This document shows positions 1 to 7,324 of a DNA stretch of 11,697 nt, piece by piece. This DNA is from CAZZKJ01 sp964654695 (lineage in GTDB: Bacteria > Krumholzibacteriota > Krumholzibacteriia > WVZY01): contig CAZZKJ010000061.1 of the NCBI GenBank assembly GCA_964654695.1, positions 1 through 11,697 on the forward strand, written 5' to 3'. The notes below the pieces were generated by a model. It had not been told where the DNA came from. It did not search any database and worked only from the letters and a program-made list of their open reading frames with translations. The translations under genes were made by a program, and so were the position numbers. The number at the start of each line of letters is the position of its first letter. The first letter of the stretch is position 1.

Positions 1-1567
1 GACGGGTCATCTCCGGCGGAAATTCCGGCGCCTTCGCAGCCATAGGCGGCAGACCCCGGTCCGCAGCAGAGCTGATTAATTTCAGTTTTGGTTTCGAGCG
101 CCGGCTCTTCGATACACCGCGGGCCGCGTCCTTCGGCAAGCCCAGATAATTCGCTAATAAGGTTAAGCATTTGGATGTTTTGAAATAATTGAAGTGATGA
201 ATATTTGCTTTCAATCCCGCGTCGACGGCGAAAGGCGAAAAAACGGCCTTCCTGAGGGTTGGAATAGAATCTTCTATGTTTGTGGCCGAACCTGTTGAAA
301 CCGTGAGATCATTATCATCATCAAGGAATAATTTATCCGCGCCGGCATCGGCCAGTCTCAAAAGAAGGTTTTTGGGGGCGTCGAAGTTCGAGCCAACAGC
401 ATTATAAACAACTCCTCCCATCGGCGAAGGAGCGTTGAGTTTTTTTAAAAAAGCGCTCCCTTCGGCGAAGGCTTCGATCCCGGGCATAATACCGCCTATT
501 CCCGCCGCCAGGCATTTAATGAACTCCGCGAGGAAACGGGTAACCCATGGAAGGGCGTTGCCGGGAAGAAGGTAAGCGATGTTGGTAAGCCAGGCGGTGA
601 AGCGTTCGTAAGGCCTGCCGGACTTATCGCTCGCATTGGGAACAAGAGGTGATCCAAGATTGGGCGTAGCGACAAGCACAACGCGGTCCAGGATAAGATT
701 GCCCCGTCCGCGCATTTTCTCGGCCAGTGTCCTCGCAACGAGACCGCCTCGGCTGTGAGCGATAATGTCATATAAACAAGGCGCCCCGGTTTGCATATGG
801 TTCAACAGCCAGCGGGCGTTGTCGTCAGGTGTAAGTGAAATTGTCGGATGGTCGAATCCTATAATCCTGTTTTCGTAATAACGGCGCAGCATATCCATAA
901 AATTATTTCCATGGTTCTTGTAAAGAGAACCGAAGGCTGCGGTGGTTGAAGAAAATGTTCCATGAAGAAACAACAATCCTCTTCTGCCGCTGTGATGGGG
1001 AAGAGAACGAAGCGGATGGCTGGTATCGATCCTGCTCCCGGCGAAGCGAAAAAAAGCATGTTTGATTCTCGTCTCTTCCCATTTGCCCGCCAAAAAAGCG
1101 AGACCTTTTTTTGCCGCGCTTGACGCCAGCGCTGCTGAGAGTATAAAGAGCGTATATGTTCCCGGGGAAAAAGTGCCTGCGCTTGTTCGCGTTCCGCGGG
1201 ATGCGGCGGCAGCGGGATGGGCATCAATAACGATTAAATACCTGCGGGCGGTTCCTCTATTATTATCAGGGTAATGCCACGTAATTCCACCATGCGGATG
1301 TACCAGACAGGCGGCAAATACGCGGCCTTTTTGATGTGCGATTTCCGCAGTTACACCGGACTGAGGCCGGCTGCTTCGCCGCGCAGATCGGGCCGGGGAG
1401 GGCATGCCGGCGGACGTCCGGAATGCGGCAGCATCTTCAACGTCGAAACCGCACTTGAATATGCCGGCCAGAACCGGGTCGCCCGGCAGGCGGCGCCTTA
1501 AAGCAACGGGTTTTGCAGAATAAAAATCGTAAATAACCTTGGACGTTTTGTCCGGTTTTTTAGCCAC
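1..1567 (-). CDS. Large alpha/beta hydrolase (lipase/esterase-like), C-terminus beyond the left edge
   Basis: The frame is open without a stop from the window edge to 1567, about 522 codons. The likely start is the GTG at 1567-1565, which overlaps the stop of the upstream permease gene by 8 bases and follows a G-rich stretch, so translational coupling is likely. Residues 1 to about 195 are not recognised. The hydrolase domain follows: a strand leading to an HGT oxyanion-type motif (H202-T204), an FDHPT segment, the nucleophile elbow HSRGG with Ser272, a candidate acid in an Asp-rich turn (D416-D420), and a candidate catalytic His at H457 or H458. The spacing and the HSRGG and FDHPT segments resemble the alpha/beta hydrolases annotated near CHAT/caspase-like proteins (DUF7379-like); that match is from memory. 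No signal peptide is evident. Substrate is unknown. It is the last visible gene of the molybdenum block, but a role in molybdenum metabolism is only inferred from position. Confidence 0.82.
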   Translation of the reverse strand, partial: MAKKPDKTSKVIYDFYSAKPVALRRRLPGDPVLAGIFKCGFDVEDAAAFRTSAGMPSPARSARRSSRPQSGVTAEIAHQKGRVFAACLVHPHGGITWHYPDNNRGTARRYLIVIDAHPAAAASRGTRTSAGTFSPGTYTLFILSAALASSAAKKGLAFLAGKWEETRIKHAFFRFAGSRIDTSHPLRSLPHHSGRRGLLFLHGTFSSTTAAFGSLYKNHGNNFMDMLRRYYENRIIGFDHPTISLTPDDNARWLLNHMQTGAPCLYDIIAHSRGGLVARTLAEKMRGRGNLILDRVVLVATPNLGSPLVPNASDKSGRPYERFTAWLTNIAYLLPGNALPWVTRFLAEFIKCLAAGIGGIMPGIEAFAEGSAFLKKLNAPSPMGGVVYNAVGSNFDAPKNLLLRLADAGADKLFLDDDNDLTVSTGSATNIEDSIPTLRKAVFSPFAVDAGLKANIHHFNYFKTSKCLTLLANYLGLPKDAARGVSKSRRSKPKLKLISSAADRGLPPMAAKAPEFPPEMTR

Positions 1568-2822
1568 CGTTTTTGTCCCCCGCTCGTGAATCTTCGTTAT
1601 AAACGTTGATGATTCTTTCCGGATCGAAGGACTTTTCTATTTTGAACAAGCCTTTGTGCACTGCAAAAGCGCAGAAGAGCCCGGCTGAGAAGCCTGCCAG
1701 GGTTCCCAGCGCGAGGATGGCGGCGGCCGTGCTCAGCGAAATGAACATCAACGTTCGCTCCTTTTGATCCCTTATAAGAATCCCGAGTTCCAACCCGGAA
1801 ACGATCAGAAGAACCCCGAGGATGCTCCTGGGATAATGGAGCATTACCGCCGTGACGGCGGATGCGGCGAGTATTCCCAAAAGCATTTTTGCGCCTCCGA
1901 GCATCAGCATGCTCCCCGCGGTTCTCGCCCCGAAACGGTACTGGCCGGACAGACCACCGGCACCGTGGCACATGGGCATGGCCCCGAAAAAACCTCCGAC
2001 GATATTCATGATTCCTATACTGACTCCCACGGTTTTGGCTGCGGCCGGTTTTTCCGGAAAGAGTTTCCCGGACAGCGCGCAGACGGCGATGATTGAATTA
2101 AGGAGTGTAAGCGGAATCTGGGCGAAACCGGCTTTTAGTGTTCCTTCTATTATAAGACGCGGTTCAGGGATCGAAAAGGAAGGAAAATCCGATCCATACA
2201 GCGGGACATTTCTCGCTCCGGGAACCGATGCATAGGTGATAACGACGCCGAGCGCGAACAGCACGAGCGCTGAAGGAAATCTTTTGCTGAAAAAGAACAG
2301 GAAGACGATAACAGCTCCTGCAATGCCTGTCAAAATACTGTCGGCCCCCAAAAAAGCGCCCGTTTCCGCAATGTATGAAAATCCCTTGATCATGAGGCTC
2401 AAGCCAATTCCCAATTGAAGACCGCGCACAACGCATAAAGGCATCACTTTTCGAATAATTCTTAAAAAGCCGGGAAGGCTTATAAGGAGAAAAAAACCCC
2501 CCACGAAGATGCCGGCTCCGTGGATTTCTGCAGGTGTAAGTTTTTCGGTAATAGCAACGGCGGCGATGGCTTTCATCGGTTGAACGCACATGGGAATGCC
2601 GAACAGCAAACCGGTTGTAATGTTGAAAAGCCCGGCGAAGAACAAAACGGAACCGGCGCCCAACCCGTTTACGGCGATAAGAGCGGCGGTAAGGGGGATG
2701 AATGTTCCCATGTCTCCCAGCGAACCTGAAATCTCGCTCAGGCCAAAGCGTGAAGCGAACAGGTTTTCTCGTATTCCGCTTATATACCGCGGATGGGAGG
2801 GTTTGGTATGCTGCACCTTCAT
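1560..2822 (-). CDS. MOT1-family molybdate (sulfate-like) permease
   Basis: This is a 420-residue inner-membrane protein made mostly of hydrophobic helices, about the normal length for the MOT1 (MFS_MOT1, SulP-related) family that imports molybdate. Two family signatures are visible: GDMGTFIPL at residues 36-44, and GAMPMCHGAGG with the following QYRFGAR at about 280-300. A PMCVQPMKA segment lies at 77-85 and matches the first repeat of the family. I chose the ATG at 2822, 37 bases after the moeA stop, because homology-like sequence begins only after it. The ATG at 2900 gives a 446-residue form, but its extra 26 residues look like random reading of the moeA tail. The gene follows moeA on the same strand and its stop overlaps the next start, so it is probably in the same operon. 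Molybdate as substrate is inferred from family and context; sulfate or tungstate cannot be excluded. Confidence 0.9.
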   Translation of the reverse strand: MKVQHTKPSHPRYISGIRENLFASRFGLSEISGSLGDMGTFIPLTAALIAVNGLGAGSVLFFAGLFNITTGLLFGIPMCVQPMKAIAAVAITEKLTPAEIHGAGIFVGGFFLLISLPGFLRIIRKVMPLCVVRGLQLGIGLSLMIKGFSYIAETGAFLGADSILTGIAGAVIVFLFFFSKRFPSALVLFALGVVITYASVPGARNVPLYGSDFPSFSIPEPRLIIEGTLKAGFAQIPLTLLNSIIAVCALSGKLFPEKPAAAKTVGVSIGIMNIVGGFFGAMPMCHGAGGLSGQYRFGARTAGSMLMLGGAKMLLGILAASAVTAVMLHYPRSILGVLLIVSGLELGILIRDQKERTLMFISLSTAAAILALGTLAGFSAGLFCAFAVHKGLFKIEKSFDPERIINVYNEDSRAGDKNGG

Positions 2823-2859
2823 ATCTTCAAAAGTTCCGGAGCCGCTGCCATTAATACGA

Positions 2860-4083
2860 TCACCGCGGCACCCAGGGCAGCGGTCGGATGCGGACCACAT
2901 CGCCTTTACAAAAAGATTTTTTTATGCCGGGGATTGTTATCAGGCAGTCCGCTTCCGCAAAGGATTTAAGCATATGCGACCCCTGGCCTTTCAGGATTCT
3001 AACCTGAACGCGCCCGCCTCTCCGTCTGACGGTTCGCCCCCTGAGAAACTCCGTTCTACCGCTTTTATTAGTATAATCCGATGCAAGTCCTGCCGTTCGC
3101 GGTTCATCGGGATCTTTTGCGATTCCCGCCATTCGTTTGAGTGCGGGTCCGACGAACATGATCGCCGCGACGAGGGCCGCGGCGGGATTGCCCGGCAGTC
3201 CGAACACTATCTTTTTGCCCCTGGTGCCGAAAAAGATCGGTTTCCCGGGTTTCATCGCCACACGCCAGAATACCTGCCGCACGCGGCTGCGTTCGAAAGC
3301 AGTTCTTACTAAATCATAATCTCCTACCGACATGCCGCCCGTTGCGATGAGGACATCGGACGCGGAGAGGCCTTCTTTAACACGCAACATGAGCAGGTTC
3401 AATTCATCCGGACAGGGAGGCAGGCAGGATATTTCACCTGCGGTATCCCGGAGCGCAGCGGGCATGAACAGGGTATGGGAATCCCATATGGTTCCCGGAC
3501 GCAGCTTTTTTCCGCGGCTTGCCAGTTCACTGCCGGTGGTAAAAAAGGACACAGATGGTTTTTTTACAACACGGATACTCTTGAAACCCAAAGAAGCCAG
3601 CAGTCCCATAACAGGAGGCGTAATAATAGTTCCGGATGCCACCGCGAGGGTTCCCTTTTTTATTTCTTTTCCTTTTTTCCTGATGTTTGCGCCTTTCACC
3701 GCGGATGCTTTTAAAAGAACATGCCCGCCGGCGGTTTTAGTGTGTTCCTGAATGATTACGGAATCGGCGCCCGGCGGGAGAACTGCGCCCGTGAAGATTC
3801 TGGCGGCCTGTCCACCGGCCAAAGGCTTTGCCGGGGCTGTGCCAGCGGGAATTACTTTGCCGACAAAAAGCTTTACAGGATGAGATGAAGAAGCGCCGCG
3901 GGTATCAATACTTCTGACGGCAAAGCCATCCATCGCGGAAGATGGAAAAGGCGGAAGATCCATGGGCGCTCTTATATTTTCTGCGGCCGCCGCTCCAAGA
4001 GACTCCTGCAGGGACGCAGGTACGGCCGGCATCCGCGGCAGGGAATCTTCGATTTTTTCCCATGCTTGTTTTACGCTTATCAT
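2860..4083 (-). CDS. moeA: Molybdopterin molybdenumtransferase MoeA
   Basis: MoeA inserts molybdate into adenylylated molybdopterin, releasing AMP and giving active Mo-molybdopterin in the cytoplasm. The 407-residue product has the normal length and domain order. The N-terminal family signature PPFPSSAMDGFAV lies at 44-56, with the conserved Asp at D52. The central MoCF-binding (MogA-like) fold covers about 175-315, with FFTTGSEL at 180-187, ATGGMSVGDYD at 247-257, KPGKP at 278-282 and GLPGNPAA at 295-302. A C-terminal beta domain covers about 325-405. The ATG at 4083 has no recognisable Shine-Dalgarno sequence, although family alignment supports it. It lies 66 bases downstream of the moaC-moaB stop, on the same strand. 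Its last 20 or so codons leave room for an alternative start of the permease gene. There is no sign of damage. Confidence 0.96.
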   Translation of the reverse strand: MISVKQAWEKIEDSLPRMPAVPASLQESLGAAAAENIRAPMDLPPFPSSAMDGFAVRSIDTRGASSSHPVKLFVGKVIPAGTAPAKPLAGGQAARIFTGAVLPPGADSVIIQEHTKTAGGHVLLKASAVKGANIRKKGKEIKKGTLAVASGTIITPPVMGLLASLGFKSIRVVKKPSVSFFTTGSELASRGKKLRPGTIWDSHTLFMPAALRDTAGEISCLPPCPDELNLLMLRVKEGLSASDVLIATGGMSVGDYDLVRTAFERSRVRQVFWRVAMKPGKPIFFGTRGKKIVFGLPGNPAAALVAAIMFVGPALKRMAGIAKDPDEPRTAGLASDYTNKSGRTEFLRGRTVRRRGGRVQVRILKGQGSHMLKSFAEADCLITIPGIKKSFCKGDVVRIRPLPWVPR

Positions 4084-4149
4084 CAGTTATATAGAATTGC
4101 TATGTGGATACATGAAATCTCGATTCAAAACAGCCGGTCTGTCGGTCTT

Positions 4150-5058
4150 TTAGTGGTCGTGTCCGCGCATGGTGTTCATTCCATGCACCAGCGCGGGAAA
4201 GAGAACATTCATGGCATCTTCGACCGCCCCCGTCGATCCTGGAAGGACGATTATTACGGTATCACCGGCCATGCCGGCCAGGGCGCGCGAGAGCATGGCG
4301 TAAGGAGTCCTGTCCTGCCCGTACCGGCGCAGCGCCTCAGCGATGCCGGGAAGGGGCTGGTCGATAAACGCGGATACGGCTTCGGGCGTCCGGTCCCGCC
4401 GTCCCATTCCGGTTCCGCCGGTCGTGATCACCAGGTCGAGCCGGAGATCGTTAATATATTTGCCGAGTGCATCCTTGATCGTTTCTGTTTCGTCGGGGAT
4501 TATCGAGATATCTGCAACCGAAAACCCCTCCGCCTCGAGTTTTTCTTTTATAAGCGGTCCTGTGAGGTCTTTGCGTTTGCCCAGGGAAGCACGGTCGGAT
4601 ATAACCAAAATTCCGGCGGTTCCGCGAAATGGCGCGTCCGTTCCAAAGTCGGATTTGCCTCCTGTTTTTTTCTCGAGTTTTATGCCGAGAATCTCCATGG
4701 ATTTGTCTATTGATTTTAGCATGTCATAAAGGGTCAAAGCGGCGACGGCGGCTCCGGTGAGGGCTTCCATCTCTACTCCGGTTTTTGCCACGGCTTTAGC
4801 GGTGGCGGTTATTTTGATTTCGGAGGAATCCAATACGAAATCGATTCCTACATGATCCACCGGCACGGGATGGCAGTAGGGTATAATGGCGCTCGATGAT
4901 TTTGCCGCCTGTACAGCAGCGACGCGGGCCACGATCAATGGATCGGACTTGGGCAGGTCGCCGGATTTTATGCGGGCGATCGTTTCTGGCGATACGCGCA
5001 GCGAAGCCCGCGCGGCGGCGGTTCTCAAGGTTGAACATTTTTTATTAATGTCTTTCAT
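4150..5058 (-). CDS. moaCB: Bifunctional MoaC-MoaB/MogA fusion protein
   Basis: The 302-residue protein joins two molybdenum cofactor steps. Residues 1 to about 140 are MoaC (cyclic pyranopterin monophosphate synthase): the IPYCHP motif with H63, GVEMEALT at 95-102, and the YDMxK segment with D112 and K115, matching the catalytic His, Asp and Lys of the family. Residues about 147-302 are a MoaB/MogA-type domain (molybdopterin adenylyltransferase fold): ILVISDRAS at 150-158, PDE at 188-190, TTGGTG at 212-217, DRTPEA at 222-227 and a LPGSTGAV segment at 262-269. The two reactions flank the MoaD/MoaE step, which is absent here. The MoaC N-terminus is shorter than in stand-alone E. coli MoaC, starting at what aligns with its conserved 'VDIS' stretch. 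The ATG at 5058 lacks a Shine-Dalgarno sequence and sits 8 bases below a consensus -10 box. It is the first gene of the minus-strand molybdenum operon. Confidence 0.95.
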   Translation of the reverse strand: MKDINKKCSTLRTAAARASLRVSPETIARIKSGDLPKSDPLIVARVAAVQAAKSSSAIIPYCHPVPVDHVGIDFVLDSSEIKITATAKAVAKTGVEMEALTGAAVAALTLYDMLKSIDKSMEILGIKLEKKTGGKSDFGTDAPFRGTAGILVISDRASLGKRKDLTGPLIKEKLEAEGFSVADISIIPDETETIKDALGKYINDLRLDLVITTGGTGMGRRDRTPEAVSAFIDQPLPGIAEALRRYGQDRTPYAMLSRALAGMAGDTVIIVLPGSTGAVEDAMNVLFPALVHGMNTMRGHDH

Positions 5059-5087
5059 CGACAGAAATTATACCATATGGTTATACT
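5058..5087 (+). promoter_or_regulatory. Sigma70-type promoter of the dehydrogenase-nrnA pair
   Basis: TCGACA (5058-5063, five of six) and TATACT (5082-5087, five of six) are separated by 18 bases. The start point would be near 5094, giving a leader of roughly 57 bases before the ATG at 5151. The element overlaps the opposing molybdenum-operon promoter over almost its whole length. Confidence 0.55.
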
Positions 5088-5095
5088 TTCGTAAA
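5067..5095 (-). promoter_or_regulatory. Sigma70-type promoter of the molybdenum operon
   Basis: On the minus strand a TTTACG -35 (5095-5090, four of six consensus bases) is followed after 17 bases by a perfect TATAAT -10 (5072-5067). Transcription would start about 7 bases further on, near 5060, essentially at the moaC-moaB start codon, so the transcript would be leaderless or nearly so. Confidence 0.65.
5072..5081. promoter_or_regulatory. Palindrome ACCATATGGT between opposed promoters, candidate operator
   Basis: ACCATATGGT is a perfect 10-base palindrome. It lies in the spacer of both divergent promoters and touches both -10 boxes, where a bound repressor would block both. Flanking TATA-rich arms extend it imperfectly. 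The binding protein is unknown. Confidence 0.4.
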
Positions 5096-5098
5096 ATG

Positions 5099-5176
5099 CT
5101 CCGCAGCGGGGTTTTCGGAGACCCGGAGGGGGCGAGGGGTTTTAACTGCAATGAGTCTCTATCCGGAGGGGGTGAG
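5099..5176 (+). promoter_or_regulatory. Dehydrogenase leader with mini-hairpin and duplicated Shine-Dalgarno sequence
   Basis: CTCCG (5099-5103) can pair with CGGGG (5107-5111) to form a small hairpin followed by TTTT. It can instead pair with any of three downstream CGGAG copies (5116-5120, 5124-5128, 5164-5168). CCGGAGGGGG occurs twice, 40 bases apart (5123-5132 and 5163-5172). The first copy, with a GAGGGG just after it, serves the ATG at 5151. The second lies inside the reading frame and is well placed for the in-frame GTG at 5181. Confidence 0.35.
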
Positions 5177-6149
5177 ACCGGTGCATGAAAAAGTTATCGC
5201 TCTCAATGAATCCGGTATCGGTTTAAAAGGATATATAGCTATTCATACTCTCAAACGCGGGCCGGCCTTTGGAGGCATCCGTATAGTTCCCTATCGATCC
5301 GTAGACGAATGCCTGCGGGATGCCCTCAATCTGTCCGAGGCAATGACCTATAAGTGCGCTATAAATGATATACCCGGCGGCGGCGGTAAGGCGGTCCTTA
5401 TGCGCGGCGAGATAAAAAACCGGCGCGCGGTTCTTCTGGAGCTGGGAAGCAGGGTGGATGCCATCGGCGGGGATTTTTTCACCGGACCGGATTCGGGAAC
5501 CACCATGGAGGACTTGAAAATAGTCGCGTCGCGGACAAAATACGTTTCTTTGGAAAATCTCGTTCCCGCAACGGCCGCAGGTCTATTTTATTCGATTCGC
5601 GCAGCTTGCAATTTTGTAGGCATGCCCATTAAAGGGCTCAGGGCGGCTGTGCAGGGACTCGGTGGTGTTGGATTCGAAATAGCGCGAAGCCTATTGAACG
5701 TCGGGGCCGAGATTGTCGGAAGCGACATCGATGCGCGCGCCGCGGACCGTGCCGAGACTCTGGGCATAGATATCATCGCTCCCGAAGATATCATTTCCGA
5801 GCCGTGCGATCTGTTCTGTCCGTGCGCCCTGGGAGGAGTGCTTTCGCCCCGTTCGGTAAAACGGCTCAAATGCCGCATGGTCGTCGGTTCGGCTAATAAT
5901 GTTCTTACGGAAAAACGTGCCGCCGATATGCTTCTGGCGCGCGATATTGTTTACGTGCCCGACTTTCTCTCCAATTCCGGCGGAGCAATTGTCGGTACAA
6001 AGAAATACCTCACGGGCAAGTGCGACAGTAAGAACGAAACGGCGTCTCTTTATACCAAGACTCTGGCGCTGTTGGAGACGGCGCAGGCGCAAGGAATAAC
6101 GCCGTTGGACGCGGCGATGTCGCTAATAGAAAACAAGCTGCAAAACTAA
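5151..6149 (+). CDS. Glu/Leu/Phe/Val-family amino acid dehydrogenase, NAD-dependent
   Basis: The enzyme should reversibly deaminate an L-amino acid to the 2-oxo acid with NAD, in the cytoplasm. The 332-residue product is closer in length to leucine or phenylalanine dehydrogenase than to hexameric glutamate dehydrogenase. Catalytic-domain landmarks are GPAFGGIR at 37-44, MTYKCA with K68, PGGGGKAV with K80, and TGPDSGT with D114; these match the substrate-binding and catalytic Lys/Lys/Asp of leucine dehydrogenase. A Rossmann fold follows, with GLGGVG at 169-174 and an acidic residue after the second strand (D202 or D204) that favours NAD. PCALGGVL at 224-231 and GSANN at 256-260 are also typical. 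Substrate preference cannot be read from sequence; leucine or another branched-chain amino acid is the best guess. The start could be the ATG at 5151 or the GTG at 5181, each with a purine-rich ribosome site. nrnA follows after 18 bases. Confidence 0.92.
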   Translation: MSLYPEGVRPVHEKVIALNESGIGLKGYIAIHTLKRGPAFGGIRIVPYRSVDECLRDALNLSEAMTYKCAINDIPGGGGKAVLMRGEIKNRRAVLLELGSRVDAIGGDFFTGPDSGTTMEDLKIVASRTKYVSLENLVPATAAGLFYSIRAACNFVGMPIKGLRAAVQGLGGVGFEIARSLLNVGAEIVGSDIDARAADRAETLGIDIIAPEDIISEPCDLFCPCALGGVLSPRSVKRLKCRMVVGSANNVLTEKRAADMLLARDIVYVPDFLSNSGGAIVGTKKYLTGKCDSKNETASLYTKTLALLETAQAQGITPLDAAMSLIENKLQN

Positions 6150-6167
6150 AGAAAGGCGTTTACGGTT

Positions 6168-7154
6168 ATGTGGGAAAAAACGGCGAACTTCATAAAAAAG
6201 CACAATACTTTTCTCCTTACTACTCATATTCATCCCGAGGGCGACGCGATAGGGTCCGAGGCTGCACTCAAGGAATACCTGCAGAATTCAGGCAAAAAAG
6301 CGGTTATCGTGAATTCCAGCCCTACGCCGCAGAACTGCGAATTCATGGATCCGCACGGCGAGATCAGGGTATACCCCGGTGGATATGATCCAGGGTTGAT
6401 GGATCAGATTGACGGTTTGATCATCCTGGATGTAAACGGCTGGATTCATCTCGGAGGTTTTGCCGAAGTAATCAAGAAATGCGGCAAGCCTGCAATCTGC
6501 ATCGACCACCATGAAGGATCGGAGAATGGATTCGTGGATTTCTATCTGACGGATACAAAAGCCGCATCTGCCGGAGTGTTGGTTTATGAGCTAATAAAAT
6601 TCATGGGGGGCGATATCACCCACCCGATCGCCGAGGCCGTGTACGCATCGATTATAACCGACACCGGCAATTTCCGTTTCACCAACACCGATGCAAGGGC
6701 CTTCAAGATTGCAGCCGAGCTTCAAGCCCTGGGAACGGATCCTTTTGCCGTCTACCAGCGCGTGTTTGCGAACAGGAGCTGGGGAGCGGCCCGCCTCATA
6801 AGTCCGGTCCTCAACACGCTGGAATCGGCCGCGGCCGGGAAAATTGCCTGGATACACATGACCGGTGACATGCGCCGCAGCGCCGAAGCGGATTACCAGG
6901 ACAGCGATGGGCTGCTCGATCTCGTGCGCGCCATAAAAGGGGTGGAGCTCTGCTTTTTCTTAAAGGAAACCGACGACGGCGGGATCAAGGTATCATTGCG
7001 TTCCAACGGCCGGATTAACGCATATAATCTGGCGCGAAAATTCGGCGGCGGCGGTCACCGAATGGCTTCGGGTGCGAATCTCGATGGTCCCATGGAAGAT
7101 GCGATAAAAAAGCTCGTCAATGCCGCCATGGCTTTGGACGAGCTGCGGTTGTGA
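6168..7154 (+). CDS. nrnA: DHH/DHHA1 phosphoesterase, NrnA-type nanoRNase/pAp phosphatase
   Basis: NrnA-type enzymes are Mn-dependent and degrade 2-5-nucleotide RNA ends; many also convert pAp to AMP. The 328-residue length is typical. DHH-domain motifs are THIHPEGDAIGS at 19-30, an LDVN segment with D88, IDHHEG at 112-117 carrying the name-giving DHH, and ITDTGNFRF at 163-171. The DHHA1 domain ends with FGGGGHRMASGA at 282-293, the RNA or nucleotide binding signature. The metal motif usually reads PDGDA; here the first Asp is Glu (E24), a conservative change. The second motif also lacks the Asp often seen a few residues after D88. The ATG at 6168 has an AAAGG about 10 bases upstream and lies 18 bases after the dehydrogenase stop, so the two are probably cotranscribed. 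Single-strand DNA exonuclease RecJ is less likely given the size. Confidence 0.9.
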   Translation: MWEKTANFIKKHNTFLLTTHIHPEGDAIGSEAALKEYLQNSGKKAVIVNSSPTPQNCEFMDPHGEIRVYPGGYDPGLMDQIDGLIILDVNGWIHLGGFAEVIKKCGKPAICIDHHEGSENGFVDFYLTDTKAASAGVLVYELIKFMGGDITHPIAEAVYASIITDTGNFRFTNTDARAFKIAAELQALGTDPFAVYQRVFANRSWGAARLISPVLNTLESAAAGKIAWIHMTGDMRRSAEADYQDSDGLLDLVRAIKGVELCFFLKETDDGGIKVSLRSNGRINAYNLARKFGGGGHRMASGANLDGPMEDAIKKLVNAAMALDELRL

Positions 7155-7192
7155 TCCCTTCCGCGTCGTTTCTTCGGCCTGTCTCAAAAATT

Positions 7193-7256
7193 GCCGGCTC
7201 CGAAAGTGAAAGATAAGGTGGGGGAGACTGGAAGTCAGTTCATTTCCGGAGCCGGC
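7193..7256. repeat. Inverted repeat with 10-base perfect arms
   Basis: GCCGGCTCCG at 7193-7202 is the exact reverse complement of 7247-7256, with 44 bases between. Within the loop ACTG-GAAGT-CAGT can form a second short stem. It lies 38 bases after the nrnA stop, so it could be a 3' stabilising structure of that transcript. There is no T-run after it on either strand. Confidence 0.5.
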
Positions 7257-7324
7257 GTAGCTGCTATTGGAAAGCTTTATACTTCTTTTACGCTCTGGGT
7301 GAAAAAAGGTTCCTGGCTAAATAA

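Noticed and set aside
1062..1501. Two plus-strand open frames of 70 and 75 codons
   Set aside because: They lie opposite the hydrolase frame, which is open throughout and carries clear hydrolase motifs; these frames have no recognisable content.
2590..3312. A 240-codon plus-strand open frame
   Set aside because: It is antisense to moeA and the permease, both with unmistakable motifs, and has low-complexity, basic content typical of a shadow.
4100..4135. Short ACAG/CTGT hairpin followed by TTTT on the minus strand between moaC-moaB and moeA
   Set aside because: The stem is only four base pairs with a short T-run, too weak for an intrinsic terminator.
5060..5090. Resemblance to a ModE molybdate operator (TATA-rich inverted half-sites)
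   Set aside because: The arms match a ModE-type site only loosely and there is no modE gene in view; kept only as an unnamed palindrome.
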